Positions 1-6,509 of a DNA stretch of 7,254 nucleotides are shown here, one piece after another (position 1 is the first letter of the stretch; the number at the start of each line of letters is the position of its first letter). The DNA comes from Akkermansiaceae bacterium (lineage in GTDB: Bacteria > Verrucomicrobiota > Verrucomicrobiia > Verrucomicrobiales > Akkermansiaceae). Below the pieces are notes generated by a model, which worked only from the letters and a program-made list of their open reading frames with translations, was not told the DNA's origin and ran no database searches. Where the stretch lies: NCBI GenBank assembly GCA_014379305.1, contig JACMMB010000234.1:1-7254 (forward strand), written 5' to 3'. Both the position numbers and the translations under genes were made by a program.

Positions 1-81
1 ATGGTAATTGGAATCATCAATATTTTACTGGCACTCGGCGTTCTATATCTCGCCTATGCGGGTTCAAGCCTGCCGCAGTAA
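1..81 (+). CDS. Short hydrophobic coding end, or 26-residue membrane peptide
   Basis: Frame 1 is open from the first base to a TAA at 79-81 and encodes 26 residues. Most of these (about residues 2-19, rich in Ile, Leu, Val, Ala) would form one transmembrane helix, followed by a short polar tail ending in SSLPQ. The window begins exactly at an ATG, so it cannot be decided whether this is a complete tiny membrane peptide or the C-terminal helix of a longer protein starting further left. The second is the safer reading. No family is recognised. It lies 96 bases upstream of trxA on the same strand, with no terminator-like hairpin between them. Confidence 0.35.
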   Translation: MVIGIINILLALGVLYLAYAGSSLPQ

Positions 82-142
82 GGCATCATCGGGACTGTCT
101 TCCGCGCCCGCTTTTGGTCAACGGTTATTTCGCGTCCTACCC

Positions 143-171
143 TTGACGGATGCCTTTGCGCGTTTCAGATT
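143..171 (+). promoter_or_regulatory. Possible trxA promoter
   Basis: TTGACG (143-148, five of six bases of the -35 consensus) is followed after 17 bases by CAGATT (166-171, a weak -10 match, three of six). The initiation point would fall at or next to the trxA ATG at 178, giving a leaderless or nearly leaderless message. No Shine-Dalgarno motif is seen before the ATG, which fits. The -10 match is poor, so this is tentative. Confidence 0.25.
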
Positions 172-177
172 GCCGTC

Positions 178-498
178 ATGGCCAATAACGTAACCGAAGC
201 AAATTTTCAATCCGAAGTCATCGATTCCGATCAACCCGTTCTCGTTGATTTTTGGGCTGAATGGTGTGGTCCCTGCAAGATGATTGGTCCGATCCTTGAT
301 CAACTTTCCGCTGAAATCGAAGGCCAAGCCAAAATCGCCAAGGTTAATGTCGATGAAGCGCGCGAGCTGGCGGTCAAATACAACGTAAAATCAATCCCGC
401 TGCTTTTATTCTTCAAAAACGGCGAAGTGAAAGACCAGATCGTAGGAGCAAATGTCACGAAGGATCAGCTTAAGGCGAAACTCCTTGCTCTCGCGTAA
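178..498 (+). CDS. trxA: Thioredoxin
   Basis: This is a complete 106-residue thioredoxin, a cytoplasmic protein disulfide reductase. It is reduced by thioredoxin reductase and passes electrons to ribonucleotide reductase, peroxiredoxins and other targets. The active site WCGPC is at residues 29-33 followed by Lys34, the buried Asp is at 24 (VDFWAEW), and the cis-proline is Pro74 in SIPL. Most thioredoxins have Thr after the cis-proline; here it is Leu, a small departure in the substrate-contact loop. Length matches classical single-domain TrxA. The ATG at 178 gives the usual N-terminus, and no Shine-Dalgarno motif precedes it. The gene is followed at once by a strong intrinsic terminator, so it is probably the last or only gene of its transcript. 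Confidence 0.96.
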   Translation: MANNVTEANFQSEVIDSDQPVLVDFWAEWCGPCKMIGPILDQLSAEIEGQAKIAKVNVDEARELAVKYNVKSIPLLLFFKNGEVKDQIVGANVTKDQLKAKLLALA

Positions 499-516
499 AT
501 CACATCCAAACGTGAC

Positions 517-543
517 CCCGCCTTCTGATAGGCGGGTTTTTTT
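517..543 (+). terminator. Intrinsic terminator of trxA
   Basis: A perfect 6-bp GC-rich stem (CCCGCC at 517-522 with GGCGGG at 531-536), an 8-base loop and an uninterrupted run of seven T (537-543) begin 18 bases after the trxA stop codon. This is a textbook rho-independent terminator on the + strand. It separates trxA from the downstream DUF1080 gene. Confidence 0.93.
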
Positions 544-559
544 ATGCCAGTTTCCAAGC

Positions 560-587
560 TGGGCAAAGCGTGGATCCTTGACATAAT
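560..587 (+). promoter_or_regulatory. Possible promoter of the DUF1080 gene
   Basis: CATAAT (582-587) matches five of six bases of the -10 consensus and ends six bases before the ATG at 594. A weaker TGGGCA (560-565, four of six to the -35 consensus) lies 16 bases upstream. A perfect TTGACA (578-583) overlaps this -10 but is too close to the start codon to serve as a -35 for this gene. A transcript from here would be almost leaderless, consistent with the absence of a Shine-Dalgarno motif. Confidence 0.3.
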
Positions 588-593
588 CAAAGC

Positions 594-1856
594 ATGAAAA
601 CCCCGTTACTGCTCTGCTTCATAGCCCTCGCGAGCCTCTGCCATGCCGACCAAAAAGCGAAATTCCGGCTACTGTTCAATGGCCGCAATCTCAGTGGCTG
701 GAGCGGCGATGGCTATAAGGTGGAGAAAGATATCCTGGTCTGCACTCCGGAGGGAAAAATTCTAACTACGGATGCGGTCTTCGCCAGTTACATCCTCGAT
801 TTCGATTTTCTCCTGACTCCCGGTGCCAACAACGGTCTCGGCATTCATTATCCCGGTCATGGCGACGCCTCTTCCACGGGCATGGAAATCCAGATTCTCG
901 ATGATTCGGCGGCAAAGTGGAAAGGCCTTGAAGCCCACCAGTATCAAGGCTCGCTCTACAGCCTTGCCGCTGCGAAAAAGGCCGCCCTGAAACCGGTTGG
1001 CGAATGGAATAACCAGCGGGTTACTGTTGTGGGTGCCAAGCTGGTCGTGGAGGTCAATGGGAAAATCATACTCGATACGAATCTCGATGAGCTGGGCAAA
1101 CTGCACCCTGATCATGAAGGATTGAAACGGCGCTCGGGCCAGATTGCTTTCCTCGGGCACGGGGACAAGGTCTCTTTCCGCAATATAAACATCATCGAAA
1201 TTGCTCCGACTGCGAACATCGAAGGGGTGACCAAGGCGGGTTTCAAACCGCTCTTTGACGGCCAGTCACTCGACAACTGGAAATACGTGTCGGGGAAAAC
1301 AGATAACTGGTATGTCGCGAATGGCATTCTTAAACACACGGGCGAAAAAGGCACGACCAACGATCTTTGGAGTGAGGAAAATTTCAAGGATTTCACCATG
1401 GTCTTCGATTGGCGCTGGAGTGGGAAAGGAGAAAAGAAAATGCAGCCCGTAATTCTTGCCGATGGCAGTGAAAAGCCGGGTCCCGATGGAGCCAGGGAGT
1501 TGGTGGAGATTGAGGAACTCGATAGCGGGATTTACCTGCGTGGAAACACCAAGAGCCAGGTGAACCTGTGGAACTGGACGGTGGGATCCGGAGAGATTTA
1601 TGGATACCGCACCGATCCGGATCAAAGCCCCGAAACCAAGGAAGCCGTGACTCCAAAACGCAAGGCTGACAGGGCCGTAGGCGAATGGAACCGCATGATG
1701 ATTTCAGTAAAATGCAAGCAGGTCACTGTTTCCTTGAATAGCGAGGTCGTTATTGAAAACGCAACCCTTGACGAAATCCCGGAAGAAGGCCCTATCGGCC
1801 TCCAGCATCATGGCCAGGCCATCGACTTCGCAAACATCTGGGTGCGCAAGGATTGA
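594..1856 (+). CDS. Secreted protein with two DUF1080 (3-keto-disaccharide hydrolase) domains
   Basis: This 420-residue exported protein has a typical Sec signal peptide (residues 1-18, Lys2, hydrophobic core, cut likely after CHA). Two DUF1080 domains follow, at about 24-203 and 214-419. Each opens with the family signature (FRLLFNGRNLSGW at 26-36 region; FKPLFDGQSLDNW at 217-229). Each also contains a GEWN strand motif (136-139 and 363-366) and closes with a G-I-G/A-F/L strand pair typical of the concanavalin-A-like jelly roll. DUF1080 proteins are numerous in Verrucomicrobiota and Planctomycetota, and some hydrolyse 3-keto-glycosides in the periplasm. Substrate here is unknown. The gene stands alone between the trxA terminator and the convergent toxin gene. 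The domain calls are firm; the enzymatic activity is inferred from the family. Confidence 0.88.
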   Translation: MKTPLLLCFIALASLCHADQKAKFRLLFNGRNLSGWSGDGYKVEKDILVCTPEGKILTTDAVFASYILDFDFLLTPGANNGLGIHYPGHGDASSTGMEIQILDDSAAKWKGLEAHQYQGSLYSLAAAKKAALKPVGEWNNQRVTVVGAKLVVEVNGKIILDTNLDELGKLHPDHEGLKRRSGQIAFLGHGDKVSFRNINIIEIAPTANIEGVTKAGFKPLFDGQSLDNWKYVSGKTDNWYVANGILKHTGEKGTTNDLWSEENFKDFTMVFDWRWSGKGEKKMQPVILADGSEKPGPDGARELVEIEELDSGIYLRGNTKSQVNLWNWTVGSGEIYGYRTDPDQSPETKEAVTPKRKADRAVGEWNRMMISVKCKQVTVSLNSEVVIENATLDEIPEEGPIGLQHHGQAIDFANIWVRKD

Positions 1857-1892
1857 GAAAGTTTTAGCCGTCAATATGCTGAAATCAGCGAT

Positions 1893-2345
1893 TCATATCA
1901 GCCGACGGTCGAAATTGAATGGCTTCGGTTTGCTGACTTTGATTTTACCAAAGTCCGGGTGTCGGGGATTGATTAGGTAATTGATTTCATCGGGAATGAT
2001 AATGCTTGGAATTGCCAATACCGCATGACGGGATTCTTTGATCCAGGTGTTTCCGATGGACTGGCAGGCAGGTGGGGGAGGCTCTGAACGCCAGTTTTTC
2101 GGAAGGTCGGAATTCTGAATCACATTGATCATCGAGTCGTGGAATTCAAGCCGGACGATCACATAATCCAGCGCGACGGGTGGATTCAGATGAACGAGGG
2201 TTTCCAAAGCGGCCAGTGATTGGTGACAACTCGTATAAACCACAGGTCTGCCGGAAGAATTCCAGCGCCCGCCATATTTCTCCGCGCCATGGCCTGACAT
2301 GACTTCGGCAGCGTATTTTGCTTTCGCTATACGCCATGAAATCAT
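1893..2345 (-). CDS. RES-domain toxin of an Xre/RES toxin-antitoxin pair
   Basis: This 150-residue protein spans the whole RES fold. Characterised RES toxins (MbcT of Mycobacterium tuberculosis, relatives in Pseudomonas and Sinorhizobium) deplete NAD+ or ADP-ribosylate a target, and are held inactive by an Xre-like antitoxin. Visible family features are Arg5 near the N-terminus, GGRWN at 25-29 (Arg27), Tyr37 in VVYTS, SLAALE at 43-48 (Glu48), IPS at 111-113 and the C-terminal NPRHPDF at 126-132. The polar residues of these motifs form the NAD pocket in the family, so the toxin looks intact. The ATG lies two bases after the antitoxin TGA (order TGA-CC-ATG) with no Shine-Dalgarno motif, indicating translational coupling. 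Toxin downstream of antitoxin is the usual order. The exact chemistry (phosphorolysis, hydrolysis or ADP-ribosylation) cannot be told from sequence. Confidence 0.92.
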   Translation of the reverse strand: MISWRIAKAKYAAEVMSGHGAEKYGGRWNSSGRPVVYTSCHQSLAALETLVHLNPPVALDYVIVRLEFHDSMINVIQNSDLPKNWRSEPPPPACQSIGNTWIKESRHAVLAIPSIIIPDEINYLINPRHPDFGKIKVSKPKPFNFDRRLI

Positions 2346-2347
2346 GG

Positions 2348-2782
2348 TCAGGAAAAAACACTGTGTTCAATTCGGCCCAGCAGCGACTCGACTTCGCGTG
2401 CCCCGACTTCGGTGCGGGCGTATTCCAAAGGCATCTGTCCGCCCAGTCCGAACTGGGGCGCGGCGAGCCAAGCGCGCCCTGCATCCTGGGATTCGAAAAC
2501 ATCATTTGCGATGCCCAGGAGGCGGGCATAGCGCACCAGACGCTCCGATTCCCTGGCATCCAGCTTCCCCTGTTTTACGCGGCGATGAAGCGTAGCCGGG
2601 GATATTCCGAGCAATACCGCCAATTTCTCAATGTTCATTTTCAATGCGACGGCTAGCTTCCGCAGTTCTGCAATTGGCAAACCCGCACTGAGTTGGGCAA
2701 TGAGTTTTGTGGTGGTTGGCAGATCGGCTTTGCCACCTTTCAGGTAAAGGCTGACAATTCGCGGATTGGTTGCGGTTTTCAT
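2348..2782 (-). CDS. Xre/MbcA/ParS-type antitoxin (DUF2384)
   Basis: This 144-residue protein has the layout of antitoxins paired with RES toxins. A helix-turn-helix region lies at about 51-78 (KLAVLLGISPATLHRRVKQG). The DUF2384 C-terminal domain at about 88-144 includes the AWLAAPQFGLGGQMPLEYARTEVGAREVESLLGRI pattern, described here by its key parts: WL-x-x-P at 105-109, LGG at 113-115, PLE at 118-120, and RIEHSVFS at the end. The C-terminal domain blocks the NAD pocket of the toxin, while the helix-turn-helix binds the operon's own promoter. The gene is the first of a two-gene operon starting 33 bases after the methyltransferase stop. The ATG at 2782 sits inside one arm of a perfect inverted repeat and lacks a Shine-Dalgarno motif. 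No plausible alternative start exists before residue 49. Confidence 0.92.
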   Translation of the reverse strand: MKTATNPRIVSLYLKGGKADLPTTTKLIAQLSAGLPIAELRKLAVALKMNIEKLAVLLGISPATLHRRVKQGKLDARESERLVRYARLLGIANDVFESQDAGRAWLAAPQFGLGGQMPLEYARTEVGAREVESLLGRIEHSVFS

Positions 2783-2810
2783 TTGATGGGAAACATACTA
2801 TCAAATGAAA
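2777..2810 (-). promoter_or_regulatory. Inverted-repeat operator of the toxin-antitoxin operon
   Basis: A perfect 11-bp inverted repeat has arms TTTCATTTGAT (2777-2787 on the + strand) and ATCAAATGAAA (2800-2810), separated by 12 bases. Arm centres are 23 bases apart, about two helical turns, as expected for a dimer or pair of dimers of a helix-turn-helix protein. One arm lies between the -35 and -10 boxes; the other covers the expected transcription start and the antitoxin ATG. Binding here would block initiation, so negative autoregulation by the antitoxin, alone or with toxin, is the natural inference. Confidence 0.75.
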
Positions 2811-2819
2811 TTATGTCAA
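2792..2819 (-). promoter_or_regulatory. Promoter of the toxin-antitoxin operon
   Basis: On the - strand a perfect -35 TTGACA (2819-2814) is followed after 16 bases by TATGTT (2797-2792, four of six to TATAAT). Transcription would begin around 2786-2783, within a few bases of the antitoxin ATG (2782-2780), giving a leaderless or nearly leaderless message. The TGA stop of the upstream methyltransferase gene (2818-2816) lies inside the -35 box. Confidence 0.65.
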
Positions 2820-3883
2820 CCTGCGGCCTTCTCGAGGAACAATGTGAATTCCTGGCGGTTGTAGGTGAGGTGGGTTCTGGCGAGAGATCTGAGGCCACCT
2901 CTTTCCGCTTCGGCAAGGACATCGGTTTCCAATGCATCAATATGTGAAATGGTTTCAGCACCGGTGGTTTTGAGCGTGAAAATGGCGATACTGCCGGGCT
3001 TCAGGAAATCGTTCAGTCGCGTAACATGGCTGATAGCCTGCCGCGGGGGGCCATTCATGTCCGAGACAATCGCATCGAAGCGCGCTCCACGCGGGGGGAT
3101 GAACTCCGCGATATCGGCGCGGATAAAATGAAGATTTTTTACGTGGTCGAGTCTGGTATCAAGGGGCGCGCGGTCGATGGCGGTGACTTCGTAACCGCGC
3201 TTGAGGAGCTCGGACGTCATGCCGCCGGGGCTGGCTCCCAATTCAAGCCAATGGGAATTTTCCGGCAGAGCGGGACGAAATAGACCGAGGTAGTGCAGCG
3301 CCTCGGCGATTTTCGCGCCTGCGCGGCTGATCGTGTCCTCGGCGTTCTGACTGATATATTTTGTCCCGCCCGGGTAGAAACCGTTGGCTTCCTTCGGACT
3401 TGCCATCCCACAGAAGAGGCCGTCTTTTCCGAGGAGGCAGAACAGGGTTTGCTTGGAGGAATTCTGGTCCTCGGCTGTTTTGGGTGCCCGTTCCGGGAGG
3501 CTGAAAACCTGCAAACTGCGGCCGCGGAGATTGGAGGCAAGTGCCTTGTAATAACGCTTGGTGGAGCTTGGGTCGAGCTGGCCGATGAGGATGGTCTGCG
3601 GGTTTCTGCCCGCGAATTTCAGGAACAGGGTCTGCGCGGCTTTTTCGATGAAGCTGTCCATATTCTCCGGGTTGCACGGCCAGCTATGCTCAACCGGAAT
3701 GTGCCAACGGATGAATCTGGCTGCGGATGAATTGCAGATCAAATCGGGATCTGCGACTTGGATAAGGAAATATTCCGTGCCGAGCCGCTTGATGTTCGTC
3801 GCACCCAGAAGATCCAGGATTTCCGCCAGGTATCCGGAAAAGGCTTCCGAGATACGGATAAGTTGGGTGGAGGAATTCAACAT
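2816..3883 (-). CDS. RlmM/FtsJ-like rRNA 2'-O-methyltransferase
   Basis: This is an S-adenosylmethionine-dependent methyltransferase resembling RlmM, which in E. coli methylates the ribose of C2498 in 23S rRNA. Positions here count from an in-frame TTG at 3907 (363 residues). A THUMP-like N-terminal RNA-binding part (about 15-165) precedes a Rossmann methyltransferase domain (about 175-360). The SAM loop is LELGASPGG at 221-229, with acidic Asp245 ending the next strand. The RrmJ-type tetrad is visible as Lys183 (GTKYIS), Asp283 (VSDMNGPP), Lys313 (FTLK) and Glu353 (NRQEF). I prefer the ATG at 3883 (residue 9 of the longer form) over the rarer TTG; neither has a good Shine-Dalgarno motif. The gene follows typA by about 60 bases on the same strand, probably in one operon. 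The exact rRNA target is inferred, so no gene symbol is given. Confidence 0.83.
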   Translation of the reverse strand: MLNSSTQLIRISEAFSGYLAEILDLLGATNIKRLGTEYFLIQVADPDLICNSSAARFIRWHIPVEHSWPCNPENMDSFIEKAAQTLFLKFAGRNPQTILIGQLDPSSTKRYYKALASNLRGRSLQVFSLPERAPKTAEDQNSSKQTLFCLLGKDGLFCGMASPKEANGFYPGGTKYISQNAEDTISRAGAKIAEALHYLGLFRPALPENSHWLELGASPGGMTSELLKRGYEVTAIDRAPLDTRLDHVKNLHFIRADIAEFIPPRGARFDAIVSDMNGPPRQAISHVTRLNDFLKPGSIAIFTLKTTGAETISHIDALETDVLAEAERGGLRSLARTHLTYNRQEFTLFLEKAAG

Positions 3884-3928
3884 CGAACACCCGTCTTTAC
3901 CATCCAAATGGAACCGCGCAGCGACAGA

Positions 3929-3945
3929 AATGCCGCTGTGGCATT
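3929..3945 (-). other. Small hairpin overlapping the typA stop codon
   Basis: A perfect 6-bp stem (AATGCC at 3929-3934 with GGCATT at 3940-3945, 5-base loop) includes part of the typA TAA. On the - strand it is followed by only a short T-rich stretch (TTTCTGT), not a real T-tract. It could be a weak attenuator or processing site between typA and the methyltransferase gene, or chance. Confidence 0.3.
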
Positions 3946-5788
3946 AACCACGGTTCGAGCGATCCTCGCCGCTTACACTTTTCGCGGCGCGTTTGCGGGC
4001 GTTGGCATCCAGGATCCGTTTGCGCAGGCGGATGTTTAGCGGTGTCGCTTCAACGAGTTCATCGGCATCGATATATTCGATCGCGCGCTCAAGGGAGAAA
4101 CGAACCGGTGGCGAAAGCTTCGATGTTTTGTCCTTGCCGGAAGAGCGCATGTTGTCGAGGTGCTTCTCTTTCACCGGGTTGACCGGCATGTCGCCGACGC
4201 GAGGATTTTCACCGACCAACATGCCGCCGTAGATGGCGTCGTTGGCACCGACAAATAGAATGCCACGGTCTTCAAGCGCCTGGAGAGAGTAGGTGGTGGC
4301 GGTGCCGGCTTCCATGGAAACGAGGGTGCCGGTGGTCCGGGTGACGATTTCGCCAGCGTGTTCTCCGTATTCCTTGAAAAGGTGGGACATGATGCCATGA
4401 CCGGAAGTGAGGTTGACGATTTCGGTTTCAAAACCGATGAGACCGCGCGTGGGGATTACGGCTTGGACAAATGTGCGTCCGGACGGTTCGGTATCCATGT
4501 TTTCCATCTGGCCTTTCCGGTTGATGAGAGCTTTGAGGACTCCCTGGGTGTATTCGCCGGGTGCCTCAATGTAGAGAGTCTCGTATGGCTCAAGGAGTTT
4601 CCCGCCTTCGTCACGGCGATAAATCACAGTCGGGCGGGAAACGCAGACCTCGAAGCCCTCGCGGCGCATCGTCTCGACGAGAACGGCAATCTGCATGGCC
4701 CCACGGGCGGAGACATTGAAAATCCCCGCTTGGTCGGTATCCTCGACTTGGAGCGAAACGTTGGTTTTCAACTCATGCATCAGGCGCTCGCGAATGGCGC
4801 GGGAAGTGACGTGCTTGCCTTCTTTCCCGGCAAGCGGGCCGTCGTTGATGGAAAACTCCATGGAAACGGTTGGCGGATCGATTTCCACGAAAGGCAGCGC
4901 GGCTTGATCCGCCGAGGCCGCGATGGTTTCGCCGATGTCGATGCCTTCGATCCCTGCGGCAATTCCGACGATACCGCCAGCGCCGCAACCTTCGGAGTCT
5001 GCTGTTGCAAGGCCGGAGTAGGTGAAGGTTTTCATCACTTTCGACTGCTGCTTGGTGCCATCCTTGCGATGAAGCCAGATGGTATCGCCTTTTTTGACCG
5101 AACCACCAAGGACTTTGCCGACAGCAACGCGGCCGACAAAGCTGTCCCACTCGATATTGGAAACGAGCATGAGGAAAGGAGCGGCAGGGTCGGCAGCCGG
5201 TTCTGGGATGCAATCGACAATTTTTCGCAGTAGCGGGATGCAGTCAACGCGCTCATCATCCGGATGATCCATAAAGTATCCATCGCGCGCGGATCCATAA
5301 ACGAACGGGGCATTGAACTGGTCTTCGGTCGCATCGAGATCGAGAAAAAGCTCAAGAACCTGATCGTGGACTTTCATCGCGTCAGAAAGCGGGCGGTCGA
5401 TCTTGTTGATGACGACGATGGGCTTGAGCCCTTCGGCGAGGGCTTTGCGGAGAACGAATCGGGTCTGGGCTTGAGGACCGCCGGAAGCATCGACGACCAA
5501 GAGCACGCCATCGACCATTTTCATCACCCGCTCGACCTCTGCGCCGAAGTCGGCGTGGCCCGGGGTATCAACGATATTGATCGTGTTGCCTTCCCAATGG
5601 ATGGCGGTGTTTTTCGCCTTGATGGTGATGCCCTTTTCCCGCTCAAGATCCATGGAATCCATTGCGCGCTCCGTCTGCGCCTGGTTATCGCGATAGGTTC
5701 CGCCGGCTTGGAGGAGTTGGTCGACAAGGGTGGTTTTGCCATGGTCAACGTGGGCGATGATGGCGAGATTTCGGATATTAAGTGACAT
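3944..5788 (-). CDS. typA: Ribosome-associated translational GTPase TypA/BipA
   Basis: This is a complete 614-residue TypA/BipA, an EF-G-like GTPase that binds the 70S ribosome and helps large-subunit assembly and growth under stress such as low temperature. The G motifs are all present: P-loop AHVDHGKT at 12-19, switch I EKGITI with Thr55, DTPGH at 74-78, NKID at 128-131 and GSAR at 155-158. The beta-barrel domain II, the EF-G-like domains (RGLIGF region near 459-463) and the TypA-specific C-terminal domain (GKDKTSKLSPPVRFSLERAIEYI region near 551-573) follow in the usual order. Length is normal for the family. No Shine-Dalgarno motif precedes the ATG at 5788. The methyltransferase gene follows downstream; a DNA glycosylase gene is divergent. 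Long ORFs on the opposite strand are shadows of this GTPase gene. Confidence 0.97.
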   Translation of the reverse strand: MSLNIRNLAIIAHVDHGKTTLVDQLLQAGGTYRDNQAQTERAMDSMDLEREKGITIKAKNTAIHWEGNTINIVDTPGHADFGAEVERVMKMVDGVLLVVDASGGPQAQTRFVLRKALAEGLKPIVVINKIDRPLSDAMKVHDQVLELFLDLDATEDQFNAPFVYGSARDGYFMDHPDDERVDCIPLLRKIVDCIPEPAADPAAPFLMLVSNIEWDSFVGRVAVGKVLGGSVKKGDTIWLHRKDGTKQQSKVMKTFTYSGLATADSEGCGAGGIVGIAAGIEGIDIGETIAASADQAALPFVEIDPPTVSMEFSINDGPLAGKEGKHVTSRAIRERLMHELKTNVSLQVEDTDQAGIFNVSARGAMQIAVLVETMRREGFEVCVSRPTVIYRRDEGGKLLEPYETLYIEAPGEYTQGVLKALINRKGQMENMDTEPSGRTFVQAVIPTRGLIGFETEIVNLTSGHGIMSHLFKEYGEHAGEIVTRTTGTLVSMEAGTATTYSLQALEDRGILFVGANDAIYGGMLVGENPRVGDMPVNPVKEKHLDNMRSSGKDKTSKLSPPVRFSLERAIEYIDADELVEATPLNIRLRKRILDANARKRAAKSVSGEDRSNRG

Positions 5789-5940
5789 TGGAAAGGACGT
5801 TCAGTGGCTTTAGGGGCGGGGCTATGGCTGGTTTTGTTCCGGGTGGCAAGGCGGGAATGTGGAAAAGACCAGGATTTCTGGATGAAGCCATCCGAGAGGT
5901 TTGATTTTGTCAAAACGGCGATCCGGCTTATTGAACGGAT
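5789..5940. other. Divergent intergenic region typA / DNA glycosylase
   Basis: These 152 bases must hold the start signals for typA (leftward) and the glycosylase gene (rightward). TTTTGTCAAAA at 5905-5915 is a perfect short palindrome. Read leftward it contains a consensus -35 (TTGACA, 5913-5908) but no good -10 at the right distance. Read rightward, TTGTCA (5907-5912), 16 bases and TATTGA (5929-5934) would start a transcript at the glycosylase ATG. Both assignments are weak. No RNA gene or further ORF is seen. Confidence 0.35.
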
Positions 5941-6507
5941 ATGCAGTGGCTGGACGCGGAATTTTTCAAAACAGATCCAGTGACCTGCGCGAAGGGCCTG
6001 ATCGGCTGTCACTTTCGCTGGAATGGCTGCGAGGGTAGGATTGTCGAGACGGAGGCCTATCATGCCCTGGGAGACGAGGCTTGCCACACCTGGCACCGAG
6101 CCACAGCGCGGAAGTATATAGAGACCCACCAGGCTGGAGATGCATATGTGTATTTAAATTATGGTGTCCATTGGCTGTTCAATATTCTGGTGAAGGGCGG
6201 AGACGGGCACGGCTTCGTCCTGATCCGCGCCTTGGAACCTGGACAAGGGATCGATGTGATGCGCACAAGAAGAGGCAATCAAAAGGATCGCCTTATCGCA
6301 GCAGGACCGGGCCGGCTTACCCAAGCTCTTGGGATCGATGGCGGTGCGCACGGAATGAATTTTATGACCATGGAAGGCTGCGGCATTCGCTTGGGTGATG
6401 CTCTCGATGAAATCGTGGCCGGCCCGCGCATCGGCATATCGAAAGATATGGACCTGCCATGGAGATTCGGCGATCCGAACTCCAAGTGCCTGAGCAAAAA
6501 ATTCTAA
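5941..6507 (+). CDS. DNA-3-methyladenine glycosylase (AAG/MPG family)
   Basis: This 188-residue protein belongs to the AAG/MPG (Pur_DNA_glyco) family, which removes alkylated and deaminated purines in base excision repair. Key residues align with human AAG. The general base Glu38 lies in VETEAY (human Glu125), Tyr40 and His49 match the base-stacking Tyr127 and His136, Tyr71 in YVYLNYG matches the intercalating Tyr159, and Asn81 matches Asn169. VLIRALEP at 93-100 is the usual family strand with Arg96. AAGPGRLTQALGI near 120-132 is the conserved GP-x-(K/R)-L block. The C-terminus ends in the expected PWRF segment plus a short tail. Length is typical for bacterial members. The ATG has no Shine-Dalgarno motif. 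It is divergent from typA and has no evident functional link to its neighbours. Confidence 0.93.
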   Translation: MQWLDAEFFKTDPVTCAKGLIGCHFRWNGCEGRIVETEAYHALGDEACHTWHRATARKYIETHQAGDAYVYLNYGVHWLFNILVKGGDGHGFVLIRALEPGQGIDVMRTRRGNQKDRLIAAGPGRLTQALGIDGGAHGMNFMTMEGCGIRLGDALDEIVAGPRIGISKDMDLPWRFGDPNSKCLSKKF

Positions 6508-6509
6508 TT

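Noticed and set aside
1878..1889. Palindrome GCTGAAATCAGC between the convergent DUF1080 and toxin genes as a terminator
   Set aside because: The loop would be too small for the full stem and no T-tract follows on either strand.
2146..2559. 137-residue - strand frame across the antitoxin-toxin junction
   Set aside because: It is in another phase of the two toxin-antitoxin genes; both of those have clear family motifs and this does not.
3293..3730. 145-residue and similar + strand frames opposite the methyltransferase gene
   Set aside because: The - strand methyltransferase motifs explain the region; these frames have no domain features.
4358..5233. 291-residue open frame on the + strand
   Set aside because: It lies wholly antisense to typA, which is certain from its GTPase motifs; the translation has no recognisable domain and is a shadow of codon bias.
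5264..5785. 173-residue open frame on the + strand
   Set aside because: Antisense to the GTPase domain of typA; no independent support.
5885..5913. Consensus TTGACA on the - strand as a typA promoter
   Set aside because: The expected -10 positions hold TGGCTT, ATGGCT or similar, poor matches; kept only as a note on the intergenic region.
5524..6129. 201-residue open frame on the - strand spanning the typA start and the glycosylase start
   Set aside because: It overlaps two well-supported genes and has no family resemblance.
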